Below are positions 34,094-47,274 of a stretch of DNA of 64,000 nucleotides, in pieces (positions within the stretch are counted from its first letter, which is position 1; each line of letters begins with the position of its first letter). The DNA is from Physcomitrium patens (taxonomy: Eukaryota > Streptophyta > Bryopsida > Funariales > Funariaceae). A model generated the notes under the pieces. It was given only the letters and a program-made list of their open reading frames with translations. It did not search any database and was not told the DNA's origin. Position numbers and translations under genes: made by a program. The DNA is taken from contig NC_037261.1 of assembly GCF_000002425.4 (NCBI RefSeq), positions 3,285,362 to 3,349,361 of the forward strand, written 5' to 3'.

Positions 34094-37000
34094 ATGGCTC
34101 TTCCCTCCTGGCGCTTTCGCCGACCGCCTCCTGATCCTACTCTTGCGGTATTGCACGGCGTAGTCGCCACTTTGGAATCCTCTTGGAACTCTCTAGTGTG
34201 ATTTGTGGTGCTTTCTTGCGCTCGCGTGTGTTGATTTTAGGGTCGTTGAGTTGCTTTGAATTGAAGCAGAGGCGAGAAATAGTGACTGGCATGGAACATG
34301 TACGAGTGCGAAATCTGTAAGGTTTATTTTTATTCTTATTTTTAGGTTCACGCTCTCTTTGCGCAAGCCAAGAGGTGAGTATCTGACTCGATTTCTGCAT
34401 TGTTGTTGTGAGACTGTCTTTGCTGGACCATTCTTTCTTGCATACTAACTCAGGTATGCTTAGCTTCGACCGAGATTTAGATGGAGACGTTTTGATCAAA
34501 GTGGATACATATTGGAGCATCTGAACTTACACGATCGTAGGTGATTTGAAACAGCGTTTCTAAACGGATTAGAAGGAGCTGGCACTCCTCTTTAAGTTTT
34601 ATCATTTAAAAATTTAAGTGCTCCTCTACCCCTTAAATTTAAATTTATGAGATTTGGGGGCTAATGAAAATCATTGAAAGGTTACTTAACTCTGGGATCT
34701 GGTGAAGCTTAGCGAGTGAAGGTCACCAGGTTGGATGCTTCTTTCAACCTTGTGAAGTCTAGGTCCGATTCGACTCTTCTGAAAGGATTTGGTAGGGCAG
34801 AAATGGCTCCTTCCACGCAGAGAGTAGGAAATTTCGAGAAGCAGGGCGAGAATGGGAAGCAAGAAGAAGCAGGTCCTGCCAGTGATCGTCTGGGATCGCC
34901 AATTCCTCCCCTACGAGTCGAATTATCGGGTGCGTATAAGAAAGCGTTTTTTCACTACTTCGGTCTGATGTTTGGCATGCACTTACCATTGCTTTTCTAT
35001 TATGAAGATGTGCCGGAATTTCAGCGCGAACATTTTAGTCAGTTGAGAGGTTAACTTGGGGATTGCTTTTTCTGTAACACGTATTTTTGCTGCTAGTTAT
35101 TTTATATTCATCCTAGCTTACTGTGGTACCCATACTACTGTAATATGAATAACAAATTGCCGTGTGAATTTTTTTATGAAGCTATGCAATAGTAATGTGA
35201 ACAGTGATTCATGTAGTGATTGCGTCTTATTTAGAAAAACGCTGTGAAGCAGAAGATTAGGCGAATTCTTAAATTTCTCAAACATACAAGTCTGGGTTAG
35301 TGGATTTCCAAATACTGAAATTCTGCTCGTGCAGGTGATGACATTCGAGAAACAGCTTACGAAATCCTGGTTGCAGTATGTGGAAGTAGCCCTATTAGCT
35401 TCAGGAACACGAGTATAAAATTCGATGCTAAACCAAATATCAACAAGTCACTTACCTCTTCTGCTGCTAGTCAAATGAAGAGGGCACTCGGATTGCACTC
35501 CTCTGGTGGTTCTGGCGATATGCAACGCTTGTCTTCTTTTAAATCTAAAAAGAATCCCACTATTACGGATGTTTTGAGGGCGCAGATGCGGATCTCTGAG
35601 CAAAGTGAAACGAGGATACGGAAAGCTTTATCCCGAGCAACCGCTGGACAGGTATTGCATTGCTTGAAAATTAAATTGTTTTCAATTCTCCTTCAAATTT
35701 TTCGATGTCTGGATTGAGGGTTTTGTCTGGGTAGCTTTTCTGTGAAATGATGGTGTATCTGCGCCTCTGCGGAAATATTTTTGGTAGAAACGTTTCGATG
35801 ATACACTGTGTGCTAGTTATCTCCTGTAGGCAGTTTGGGGGAATACATGGATCTCTCTCAATTGATCTGAAATTCACATTGATGTTAGAGAGACAAAAAC
35901 CGTGAATAGCGACATGGATGACTGTTAAACTGCTAGCAAACCTGTACCTTTTTACTTATTAAAGTTTTGGGGTGTCTGTCGAATGCAGGCTAGCAAACGG
36001 AATGGTTTGATAATTGTACCTTTGGAGCTCCTTCAAAATATTGGTCCATCAGCCTTTGCAGATGAGAAAGAATATGTGAGTTGGTTAAGGCGCCAGCTGA
36101 GAGTATTAGAAGCCGGTCTTCTTGTTCACCCTCTAGTACCAGGAGATGAGGGAATGGATGCGCGACGGCTAAAGCAAGCTTTACAGGATATGGTTGATGG
36201 ACACAGGACTGTAGAGAAAGCGAAAAGCAACGAGATCATGCAAATGCTCCGTAGTGCAGCCATGGGTAGGGCAACTCGAGCACATAATGGTCAACATGGG
36301 GATTTTCTACACTGGGCTGATGGATATCCTCTGAATGCACATATATATGTTGCTTTACTTTCTGCATGCTTTGACACGCTCGAGGAGGTCGAGGTGATAG
36401 CAGAGATGGAAGAAGTTCTTGAGATGATCAAGAAGACATGGGATGTGTTGGGAATTGACCAGACATTGCATGACACACTCTTTGCATGGGTTTTATACCG
36501 GCAGTTTGTTGTCTCTGGTCAATCTGCAGTGAATCTCCTCCAGCTTTCTGAACGTCAACTAGATCAGGTGGGAAAAGATGTCAAAGGGAACCTGATAGCC
36601 GATCAGGTGCCGTTATTAAAATCGGTACTGAGCACTATGCAATTTTGGGCGGAGAGAAGGCTCTTAGCGTATCATGATTCCTTTCCTGGAGGGGCTAGTG
36701 ATATTATGGCAGGGTTATTGGCAGTAGCAGTCGGCTGTGCACAAATATTGCAGGAGCACGTGTCACGTGAGTTCAAGGGCCGTGGAAGGGAGGTAGTCAA
36801 TGTTCCGCTAAGCCGCGTTGATGTTTATGTTCGTTCTTCTGTGAGAACAGCCTTTGCTCAGGTACTGTTGATTTCTTCCCATTATGACTAATTCTGAATG
36901 CTTAAGTACTTTTTTAGAATTACTGGCTTTGCTGAATAGCTGAAGTTGAAGTCATTTTGATATCAAGGTGCAACCAAGTGAGGAAGTGCGAGCTGGAATA

Positions 37001-39261
37001 TGAACTTAAAAATCTCTTTATAAATATTGTATAAACTGTGATTTAAGTACTTCAGGTTGCCAAACTGCTGGAAGTTGTATCACTCCAAGTTAGCCAATCT
37101 TGTTGGGGATTGAGAGTGTCAAAAAAGTGATTGAAGTACTTTCTTTTTGCAGTTGATGGAAACAGTGGATTCCAGACGGAAAGCATTCAAGGGCTCTGGG
37201 TCGCTTCCGCCAGCCCTAGCAGTTTTAGCACAGGATACAATGGTACTTGCCATCAGCGAGGTAGATAATTTTAGTCCCGTGTTGAAGAGATGGCATCCTT
37301 ATGCGGGTGGTGTAGCAGCAGCCACCCTTCATAGTTGTTACAGTCGAGAATTTAAGCAATATTTATCGAATATGTTTGGTATGACTGTTGATACAGTAGC
37401 AATACTAAAAGCTGCCGATGAGCTTGAGAAACGGCTTGTCGGGATTGCTGTCGAAGATGCGGCTGAATGTGACGATGGAGGAAAGAGCCTCATTCGAGAA
37501 ATGCCACCTTATGAGGCTGATCAAGCCATGGGAGAGTTGACAAGAAGGTGGGTGGAGGACAACGTGGAAAAAACTACAGAGTGGATAGATCGCAACGTTC
37601 AACAAGAGGTAATATTTTTATGTTTCTTATATGCAACTTTTGGAAATCGTTAAGAATGTTCAGAACTATAGTTGTGTCTTAGATCTTTGCAACATACTAG
37701 ATTTCTGATGATATATAATGGCTGCGTATTAGAAATGGAGTCCTGCAGCCAACAAAGAGAACTATGCTCCATCAGCCGTTGAAGTGTTGCGCATTGTGGA
37801 GGAGTCACTGGATACTTTCTTCGAAATGCCTGCGGAGCAGTATCCTGAGCTGCTCCAAGAGTTGGCATCTGGCTTGGATAAGGCGTTACATCACTACATA
37901 GTTCAAACAGTGAAATCTTGTGGTACGTACTGTTTGTGTTATTCCATCAATGTCATTTAGTTGCAACATTTTGGTTGATCACTGAATGCCAAGGAAATTT
38001 TAATGTAAAAGAATAGTTTTGGATAACATTCTACTCTGATAGTTACTCAGTTTATCATCCGTTTCTCGTAATGTGTTGAAATAACAGCTTTGCAATTTAA
38101 CGTTAATATGTTGTCGCAGTTGAAGACATGATCTGTTTTTTCAAACTTCGATTTTGCGTGAGTTAACGGTGCGAAAGTTTTAAGAATTTCACTCGTTCTC
38201 TGCTTACCTTTTTCTTGGTAAGCGTAGAACTATAGCGTCTTCAACTTTTGCTTGGTAATCCTCATGAGATGTTATTCAATTTCGCAGGATCTAAAGACGC
38301 TTATATTCCTCCAATGCCTCCGCTTACACGGTGTAAGGTTAGTAAGTCATGGTTAGGTTCCCACAAGAGCAAAGGGAAGTCAGAGGCGTATCGAAACCCT
38401 CGGAAATCTTCTATTGTAAGTGATACAGAGAGTCTGGCCAATACATGTGTGCGTATCAACACAATTGAGCATATAAACACGCAACTTCAATCTTTGGAGA
38501 AGAAGATTCGAAATGGTTGGATGAAAGAGGAGCCTATTCCTCCTAAATCTGGTCGAATTTTTGGCAAGAAAACACCTGTCCCTCCACCAGCAACCGAGAG
38601 AACTGTTGATATTTCGCTTACATTTCAAAAGACACGAAGTGCAATCGAGGAAGGCGTGGAGCAATTGATCGATTTGGCAGCCTACAGGGCCGTATTTGCT
38701 GACCTAAGAGATATCTTCTTGGATGGGCTTTACGTTGGAGATGCATCGAGTGCAAGAATACCTAGTGTTCTTGAACAGTTGGAAGTGAAATTAGGAGAGA
38801 TTGCAGAAACTAGTGCAGAAAGATTAAGGAACCGCATTGCAGGTGCTCTTATGAGGGCTTGTTTTGATTGCTTTCTTCTAATTCTTTTGGCGGGTGGTCC
38901 AACACGGGCATTCAAAGAGGAGGACGCTGACGTGATAAAGGATGACATGTACGCTTTGAAAGAGCTTTTTCTGGCTGATGGCGAAGGCCTACCGGAGGCC
39001 GAAGTTGAACAGATTGTGGCACCTGCTGCACAGGTTCTCACATTGTTTGAAATATCTAGCAGCGAATTGATCCAGATTTACTTGGCGTCTATAACTCAAG
39101 GAGGCAAGAAGTCTTCTAAGACAGCCTCTATACCGCCTACCACGGGGAAGTGGAGTGCAACAGACGCTAATACTGTATTAAGGGTTCTCTGCTACCGGTG
39201 CGATGAATCGGCAACCAAATTTCTGAAAAAGACTTACCACTTAAAGAAGGCCGCACCTTGA
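34094..39261 (+). CDS. DUF810 / UNC13-like (MUN-type) protein
   Basis: Plant DUF810 proteins carry MHD domains as in the exocytosis factor UNC13. The Arabidopsis member PATROL1 brings a proton pump to the plasma membrane. Exons by eye are 34094-34147, 34346-34374, 34763-34929, 35335-35651, 35989-36861, 37153-37608, 37733-37922 and 38288-39261, giving 1019 residues, in the family's usual size range. The last five exons are certain. They carry DDIRETAYEILVAV (from about 85), IVPLELLQNIGPSAF, HWADGYPLNAHIYVALLSAC, LKRWHPYAGGVAAATLHSCY, LIREMPPYEADQAMGELTRR and, at the end, LRVLCYRCDESATKFLKKTY. The match is closest to the subgroup of Arabidopsis At2g33420 and At2g25800 rather than to PATROL1 itself. 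The first two exons rest on good splice sites and frame only; if they are wrong, the start would be ATG 34803. No membrane segment is seen; it should be soluble and membrane-associated. Confidence 0.88.
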
Positions 39262-41930
39262 TTTTTCTGCCTTATAATCACTTTGCTCTTGGCGACGTGA
39301 GTTGGTTGGCAGGAGCTCCACCTCGGCTCGTAATGACCAAGATCCTGCAGTCTATGCATTCATAGACTTGATGCGGAGGTAAAAGCAAGGTCAATATCTG
39401 AAAAAGAGCTTCAACTACACATCCGTTGCGGGCCCCAAATTTTACAGTCAAGTAAAACTTGAGTGGATTTTGCCATGGGCTATTCGAGGAAACGGTCGGA
39501 ATGCAGTCTTTGTCGTCTTGAGAGAACGCCCTCTCGATCTTGTAATACAGGTTTGCTGCAAGAAGTGCGAGTCGCACACGTTTGACCGTAGTTAGCATCT
39601 ACATAAATGTCAATTATTACCACCTTTGTATAATTTTAGCTGTTGTGTATATGTAAAGTTTAAACTGTTGTGTAATCAGATGAACGCTATGGGCCTTGGT
39701 AGTGTAACACTACATTGGCACCATTTTCCAGTGTTAATATACAGATTGGAGCGGTACAGGGCACAAGCTTTCGGTATACTTGTGCTTATCTGCCAAATAG
39801 AAGTCAAGGTTTCATGACGCAGTGATTTTTGAAGTGAATGCAAAGAAATGCACAGCTGATCACAAGGTCATAGAGTTGTACAATTATCTTCTGCTGATTT
39901 TGTTTTGTTGAATTATCAGCGGTTGTCTCCAGTGCCAACTGGTCCATTGATTCCTGTGATGTTTTAGAAATTGTTATCACTTAATCACATTATTAGCGTT
40001 AGAGCCTCTACCCCAAAAGTTGTATGAGTCAATATTTCAAACTAAACCTAAATGACATAATGTACTGTCTGCTGTGAATTTTTCTGTACAGCTCGGGGAC
40101 CACAAGGATTGGAAATGGCCTAAGCATGGTTCAATTTTTTTTAGTTGATATCATTCTTTGATCATGTATCGATAATTCCTAAATTATATGCTAAGACGCA
40201 GTTAACCCTAAACATTGACTTCTACCATTGCCTACGTGCTTTTATAAGTTCTATGTCCTTCTTTTAACCCTTGTTAAAAAAAGGTTTGTGTTTATTCTAC
40301 ACTATTGTCTCAAATGATAATGTCATACAACAAAGTTTGCATAAATTCTTTCTTTTTATGATAAATGATATCAAGATGTATTTGACCATCAAATGAGAAA
40401 TGGAATCATGGTAGTTTTTTTTTTTATATATAATTTAAAATGATGAACTTGGTTCTTTTGTTAATAAAGAAGGATTGAAATACAAAGACCTCAATTTTAA
40501 GACCTCATCCTTTGTCTTCATATAAATGTGAGTTGTTAGATGAAATTGGGAGATTGTTCATAAATAAGTTTTTTAAGAAACATCTATTGAATAAAAAGAA
40601 ATATTAATCATAAAATAACATAGATGATATATGCCAAAATCCAAAAAAAATGTTCTTAATTGATTCAACCAAATCGGCTTTGTCGAACTACAAAACTAAA
40701 AGTCAAAGTTGAAATAAATTTGAGTAGATAATTAAGAAGTAAAAACTTATACACTTTGATTTTCTTACTCTTTTTATTTGATAAGTTTAATTACATCAAA
40801 ATTAAGTTAAAAAAGATTTAATGTTGAAATACAATAACAGAGCTATTGAATTTTAAAATCATATCCAAAATTCATAAAAATCGTGTTTGTAAAAATACCA
40901 ACAATTTTCATGATATACATGTTAGAAAGTGAATCTAATTCTTTAAAATTTCCATAAATAAACTTCTTTAAATTTCTACTTTGTTCAAATTTACTTCAAT
41001 TATCAATGCCATGTCATTTTAACTTTCATATTAAATAATCTAAAACCTTTAATACATCCATAATAATATACTTGGCATAAATATAGTTTATAAACCAACT
41101 AATAATATATAAATAAGCACAATTACATAGTCTCCATTCAAATACCTTGTAATACAATCTTGTAGATCAAAGATAAACTACATTTTATATGGAATAATTA
41201 AAAGAAAAAGTTAAAAATAAGATTATGGCACACCTAGACAAATATTATACTTTGGGACACACAAACCCCTGCCTATGGAAGACAATGCATAACTACAAAA
41301 TTTTGGATGATTATAATCTTTGATTACTTGTCAATTTTCAATCGAGTTAGTATTAGATGATGAAGTGAGATGGAGGAGCTTTTATAACATAAACACTTCA
41401 TACTTACAAGCTACAACTATAAAATAGATGGTGAAGCAAATATGAAAAGTTAATCATCATTTTTCTTTTACATTTTTTTTTACTAGGCTTCAATAGTTCA
41501 TGCATAGATACAAAACCTTTAGTAAATTGAAAATGGAGGACTTTCAAAGACAAAAAAAAGTCTTTTCGTTCAATCCTCAACTCAATCCATAAAAATATTA
41601 CAACAAGATCCTTATAACACCAAACTATAGAGTTTGGTAGAACATTGAAATGAGGAACTATTTACATTGGAAACCCGTAAGACTATGGAAAAATAAATTC
41701 AATCAAGACTTTGATAGAAAGTTAAGGGCAATTCAATGACCAAAGAGTTTTTATTTCTATGATTTATTAATACTCAATCAAATCTAATATCACTAAATTA
41801 TTTAATGAATTAGGCACTAATATCACCAAGCAAGCTATAATAACAAAAGAATATAGAGCTTACTTCTCTACACTATATTGTGGAGTGTCCCATACAATGT
41901 TAAAAGTAGCAACAAAATGAGAGATCTTAT
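39262..41930. other. 3' flank of the DUF810 gene, then AT-rich DNA
   Basis: 39262 to about 40150 is mixed in composition and probably contains the 3' untranslated part. From 40150 the DNA is AT-rich. Parts of 41300-41930 may belong to the endonuclease half of the LINE that follows, but no motif was secure. Confidence 0.45.
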
Positions 41931-44665
41931 AAACACTCGTAAATCAAATCACTCCACTTGTGATTGAAGAATTTAAAAAAAACATGTTTGTAATAGAACT
42001 TTGCCAAGCTATCTATTATATGGCTTCAAAGCAAGCTCTTAGACTTAATAGTATAGCATTCTAATTTTTTATTGATTATTAAGAAGTCATTGGATCAGAT
42101 TTTGTATAAATGGTCAAAACCACAATTAATCAAGGATCCTTTTCAAAGTACGTAATTAAAGGATTTATTACTCTAATTCCAAAAACATGCAATAAGCACA
42201 TACTAGAAAAATAGAGGCCTATTATATTACTTAATGTATCATATAAAATCTATGCAGAGATATTGCAAGAAAGACTTTAGAATCACATTGGTAGTATTAC
42301 AAATCATGACCAAAGTGCATTCTTTCTTAATCGATTTATCATAGATAATATTTTATTAATCCATGAGACTTTGACTTGGGCCAAGAAATCCAAATAAAAA
42401 CTCTATTTTCTTGAAGCTCAATTTTTCCAAGGCATATGACAAAGTCAATTGGTAGTTCTTATTTAACACAACGACTACCTTGGGATTTCTCCAAGGATTC
42501 ATAAATATGATATCTATTATCCTTACTAGAGCCAAAGCCATAATTAATGTTAATAGCTAAGCCACTTCTAAATTTTCTATCAATTGTGGAATATGTGAAG
42601 GATGTTCCATTGTTCCATATCTCTTCTTATTAGTAGAAGAGGCCCTCAATGCCAAAGTTAAACAAGCTCAATCTAGGGGCATGATCAAAGGAGTAAAGCT
42701 ACCTAATTCTACATTGCAACAACTTATTTTTCAATATGCAAAAGACACCTCTTTCATGGTTAAAATAAAAAGATCTTTTGTATCCAACTTAATTAGAATT
42801 CTTGACACATTCAACAAAGCCTTTGGACTAATTATTAATTAGGCCAAATCAAGAGTTTGTTGGGTTGATAAACAAGGTCTTTTACCTGCTTAGACACATG
42901 AATATGAATGGATTTGGATAGAAGAAGGCAATATAGCCAAACTTTTGGATATATTGTTTGGAATGGATATCTCTATTCTACATGTGGATGACTTTTTATT
43001 AAATTGTATTCATAAGGAACTTACGTACTAGAATATAGCTAAGCTTTTCTTAGCTGAGAGACAACTTATTACTAATCAAGTCTTACTCTTGATTCTTTGG
43101 TATTCTATAGGAATTTGGATGGACTCCAAAAAGGTTATAACGAAAATTAAGGGCTTTCTCAAAAACTATTTGTAGGCTGGATATAAACACAAAACTTGCA
43201 CTAGAGTTGCTTAGAATACATGTATCCATAACAAATCATTAGAGAGGCTTAGCCTCATAAATCCAAATGATACAATAAATGCTCTACATAATAAATGGAT
43301 TATTTGTGCTTGTGAGCTAGGAGATTCTAATCTAAATTTTTTTTGAAAATACAAATTGGTTTGTATGTAACTAGAAAATAAAAGAAAGTGGTTGCCCAAT
43401 CCTTTGTGGTTCTTTGAAAAAAATCTTTGTAGTGCTTTCGTATCCAAAATCTATAATTGTGTCACTTAAGCATAGAAAAGGATCATAGGCCATCTTGAAT
43501 ACCAATACCCATTCATATTTGAAGAGACACTGAACATTGAGTTATGGCACAACTAGGAGTTTCATCAAAATATTTAGCTCATATTCTCTCGTTATTGTGC
43601 TTCAAAACTCTTTAACTATGGCCTACAAAGAATCAACGACTATTGTTCAAAACAATCAAGAAGTCTCTTCTCATGGCCGGAAGCCAAACAAAAATGTCTC
43701 CTTAATAACAATAAAGAACAAGGATGGAACATCATTTATACTACCATCTAGAATTGATACAACTATCTCCTCAACATTAGGATTAGAAATCCCAATGCTA
43801 AAAAATGACTCGATTTGCTTTCTTTACCAACAGATCTAATTCCAATTTTAGTCCTAAGTATGGGACATTGTTTCCTCCCACAATGCAATCAAGAAGCAAT
43901 CCTTACCACAAACAACATTCAAGGAAAACTCTTTAGTGTCACAACAGTCTCGCATCTACTATCTCAAGTCTAATACATCAACTTGTGGTTCCAGACTTCA
44001 CTCGCGGTATAATGTCCGTAATCAACTAAAAGTTCCAAAGGCTCTCGCCTTTATTGTTTTCCATGTTGAATGTGAGTCATTAATGTGACTAAAAGTCTGC
44101 AATAATAACTCTTTCATTTTTTCTATGGCTCAATTGACGGATTCAAATTTGACCATGTATGGTATCAATGGCTTGAAAAAACACTCTTCTTAGATTTCAA
44201 GACTAAAGATGCAAGGGCTTGCCTAACAAATCCTTATAATCCAATGTATCTTCATGCATCTAAATACAAAAAATCAACTTCCTCTAAATATCAAATTTAA
44301 TTGGAAAAATACTTGACTTAAGCACCACGCACAAAAGGTGGCCACTTTCATATGGAGCGTTTACCATAAGGCAATTGAAGTAAATAATTGGCATAGCAAA
44401 ACTAATCTTAATAATGATATGTCATGCTCATTCTGCCTTGGCATTCCAAAGACCATTTTGCACTGGTTTTGTAATTGTTTGAAGGCGGTGCGCACATGGA
44501 ATTGGTGTGGCTCACTCATTCAAGCATTGGAAAGAAAACTAGGTACTCCAATGTCTCCACTCAAATTTGGTTGGCGACAATGCTTATTCTTAAAATCCCT
44601 ATTTAAGCGATTTGAAAAATTCAACATAATTTGGACACTACTTAGTGGAATTACCCTATAAGAGC
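41930..44665 (+). pseudogene. Non-LTR retrotransposon (LINE) reverse transcriptase remnant
   Basis: Broken plus-strand frames show LINE reverse transcriptase landmarks in order. They are FITLIPKTCNKHILEK, a stop where W is expected, RPI.LLNVSYKIYAEILQERL near 42160-42280, then NHDQSAFFLNRFIIDNILLIHE near 42300-42370. After a frameshift come KLYFLKLNFSKAYDKVNW near 42400-42450, and YAKDTSFMVK near 42735, where the catalytic YADD is expected. At 44338-44661 a frame holds CSFC, then HWFCNCLKAVRTWNWC, the zinc-binding domain that ends many plant LINE proteins. Frames shift many times. It is a dead copy; its 3' end is probably near 44700-45020. Confidence 0.8.
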
Positions 44666-45159
44666 TCTAGCTCAAACAAAATGCGATGGCATTTAACGTT
44701 GACGATTGGTCATTGGAATAAACTACTACTAAGATGCGGCAACATCTATAGGACTATGGCTGCATTAAGTGAGATTGATTAACCATACAAGTTGATGAAG
44801 TCCCAGTAGAATTCTTCTTTGAACACTTTGACAATATCTGGGAGAAAAAACAAGGTGCTATGCACCAAGACGGATAATATATTACGTTGGTATAGTAATA
44901 GTTCTTGACGATTGAATTAGTTTATCCAATCCCAACTCATAGGTTGTGATATTAATTTTAGTTGGAGTCATTGGTCCACTTATGTAAGTCTAAAGGTTTT
45001 TTAACTCAATTTTAGACTAGTTATGTATTGATTACTCCTTAAAATGAAATCTTTTTCACTTGTGCCAAAAAAATTAAAATTAACATTAAAAATTAAAAAC
45101 AAAGTACCTTTAAAAACAATATCATGGATTCTTCCACATGAAACAAATGAACAGCTGGG

Positions 45160-45767
45160 TTGGGTATTTGCCAAAAGCAGTACCCCATTGTTCACATGGT
45201 CGACCCGAATCTCTGTCGGTTCACGTCATCCAAGCCCCGACCCCTCAGAACCCAACGAGGACCAGCCACGTCGCCTCGCGTTCCAGCCTCTGCTCGCGCC
45301 GGCCGCCGACACCGTTCCCGCACCCGGCGACGCACCGATCTGTCGCCGACACGTGTCATTCACGGCCACGGGCCCCCCTTGGTCGTCGTCGATGCCATTG
45401 CCAAGTGGCCGCCACTCGGTGGCCGCAAATGGATCGAGCTCTTCCCGATCTGGACACGCGGGGGATTCTGAGGCGACCCCGCTCCCGAAACCCCCACCAT
45501 ATTAACAGTTTCCATGTCCATCGACTTCACAATTCTGTACAGCTTCTATTTTCGTTGAGCCCCAGCTGTTTGTCTCGCTTGATCGCACCACCTTTTGTTC
45601 GTATTTGCTTGTATTTGTTCGTATTCGGGGTTAGCACCGATCACCGTTCGGGGAGTTGTCCTGTGCCTGAGACGAGCGCACCGTGCCTGAGAGAGAGGCG
45701 ACGGTCTGTTTTCTGGATCAGTCTCGAGCATTGAATCTTCGTGCGACTTGAGGCCGCGAGTGAGAAA
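45160..45767 (+). promoter_or_regulatory. Promoter and 5' leader of the LEA gene with DRE and ABRE cores
   Basis: Composition changes sharply to GC-rich at about 45180. The palindrome GACACGTGTC (45348-45357) contains the ABRE/G-box core ACGTGTC. It overlaps the DRE core GCCGAC at 45345-45350, and another GCCGAC lies at 45305-45310. TCACGTCA (45221-45228) and CCACGTCG (45266-45273) are further ACGT elements. In flowering plants and mosses such pairs drive induction by abscisic acid, drought and cold. They lie about 400-550 bases before the start codon. Long frames on the plus strand here (45044-45734) are read from GC-rich DNA and show no family resemblance. Confidence 0.6.
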
Positions 45768-47274
45768 ATGGCCGGCTACGATGCTAGCGATGCTGCCAAC
45801 CAGGGGTATGTTCGATGCTCGAGTTGCGATGTCGCATCGTTGTTGTAGGATTGGGCCGTAGCAGGGGATGAATATTGAGCGGGCAACGGTGTTGTGGTGT
45901 TCATTTTCCTCCTCCCGGGAACGATCGAGCTGTTGTTCCGACTGGGTTCGGAATGGTTGAAGGGTGCTGATTGGTGGGCCTGAAAGTGGTACAGCTTTTC
46001 TCAATTGTGGTCTTTCGTGTCTTGCAGGAAGGCCGATGCCCACAGGACCATGGCGGATGCTTCAAATGCTGCCGCACATGCTGGTGATGCGGGAAAGGCG
46101 AAGGCTGCTGAAGCTGCCGACGTCGCGCAGGACTACTCCAGGCAGGCCGGTGACAAAGTTGCGAACACCTACGCCAATGCCAAGGACAATGCGCAGAAGG
46201 TGAGCACGATTTCGCTATCACATTCTGGATTTGGGTTTGTCTTGTTCCCTGTTGTGCGGAAGAGCGAGGATCCTCTCCCTGTCGAAGTGCAATCTCGACA
46301 TCGAGCTTGTGTGCGCTCGAGTTCTTTCCCTTTCTCGTTTTCTTCTAGGGTGGTGTGCTCACAGTTGAGATGTGTGCGGGATTTGACAGGCAGCAGCTGA
46401 TGTTAGCGACTACAGTAAACAAGAGGCTTCCAAGGCAGATGGCGCAGCCAAATCCGGGTACGAGAGCGTCGCCAACTCGATCCAAGATGGTGCGCAGCAA
46501 GGGAAGAGCGCTTTGCAGAATGCGGCGGACAAAGTGGGTGCCACCGCCGAGTCCGCCACGGACACTATTGTCGACAATGCCGTCGCCGCGAAGGATTCTG
46601 CGTACTCTGGCGGTCAGCAGACGAGAGACGCGACAGAGCAAAAGGTTGGCGAGGCCCAGGAGGGTATGAGAAACATGGCAATCGCGGGACAGGAGAAGGG
46701 CGCGGAGGGTGCGCAGGCCGCCAAGGGATACGTCCAACAGGCTGTAGACACGGTGCTTCAAACTGCGTACGCTGTGAAGGATGCGGTGGTGGGTAAGACC
46801 CAGCAAGCCACCAATGCTGCAGTGGATGCCAAGGATACCACGGTGCAGAAATCTATGGAGACTTACGATGCTGCCTCGACGAAGGCTGCGGACACAACCA
46901 GTGCCACAAAGGATCAGATCTTGGCCGCCAAGGACGTCACTGTGGAAAAGGCCAACGAGGCATATAACTACGCTGCGGACACCGCCAATGCCGTTGCTCA
47001 GAAAGCTGTGGCAGCCAAAGACACGGCAGTTCAGGCAGCCGCTGATACCTACGACGCTGCTGCCACAAAGACGGTGCAAACGAAGGATGCGGCTGTCGAA
47101 GCGACAGCGAATGCACACAATGCTGCTGCACAGAAGGCTGTTGATGCCAAGGATGCGACTGTAGATGCCGCAGGGAAGACATACAACACGGTTGCTGAGA
47201 AGGCTGTAGCTGCGAAGGACGCGACCGTGAACACCGCTGCCGAGAACACTCACTCAGCCCCCAGCCAATTGTAA
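45768..47274 (+). CDS. Group 3 LEA protein (LEA_4 type), 3 exons
   Basis: LEA_4 proteins are unfolded in water, turn helical on drying, and protect membranes and enzymes. Exons by eye are 45768-45805, 46028-46199 and 46390-47274, all GT-AG and in frame, giving 364 residues. The protein begins MAGYDASDAANQGKADAHR and is rich in Ala, Lys, Asp, Thr and Val, with no signal peptide and no membrane segment, so a cytosolic place is likely. The 11-residue LEA pattern is clear. In the C-terminal part it forms exact 22-residue units starting at K275, K297, K319 and K341, for example KAVDAKDATVDAAGKTYNTV. Coding DNA is GC-rich with many C- and G-ending codons. The DRE and ABRE cores upstream agree with induction by drying. 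A 302-codon frame on the other strand is a shadow of the repeats. Confidence 0.92.

Noticed and set aside
33910-34170. Minus-strand frame with MDAELQAVAMELSSSDAKDK as a divergent gene
   Set aside because: The residues look gene-like, but no continuation with splice sites was found and it lies opposite the proposed first exon of the DUF810 gene.
45044-45734. Overlapping plus-strand frames of 103-198 codons
   Set aside because: They lie in GC-rich promoter DNA before the LEA gene, overlap in three frames and have no family motif.
46345-47253. 302-codon minus-strand frame
   Set aside because: It is the complement of the LEA repeats; the Ser/Leu/Cys-rich product and the clear plus-strand LEA pattern make it a shadow.
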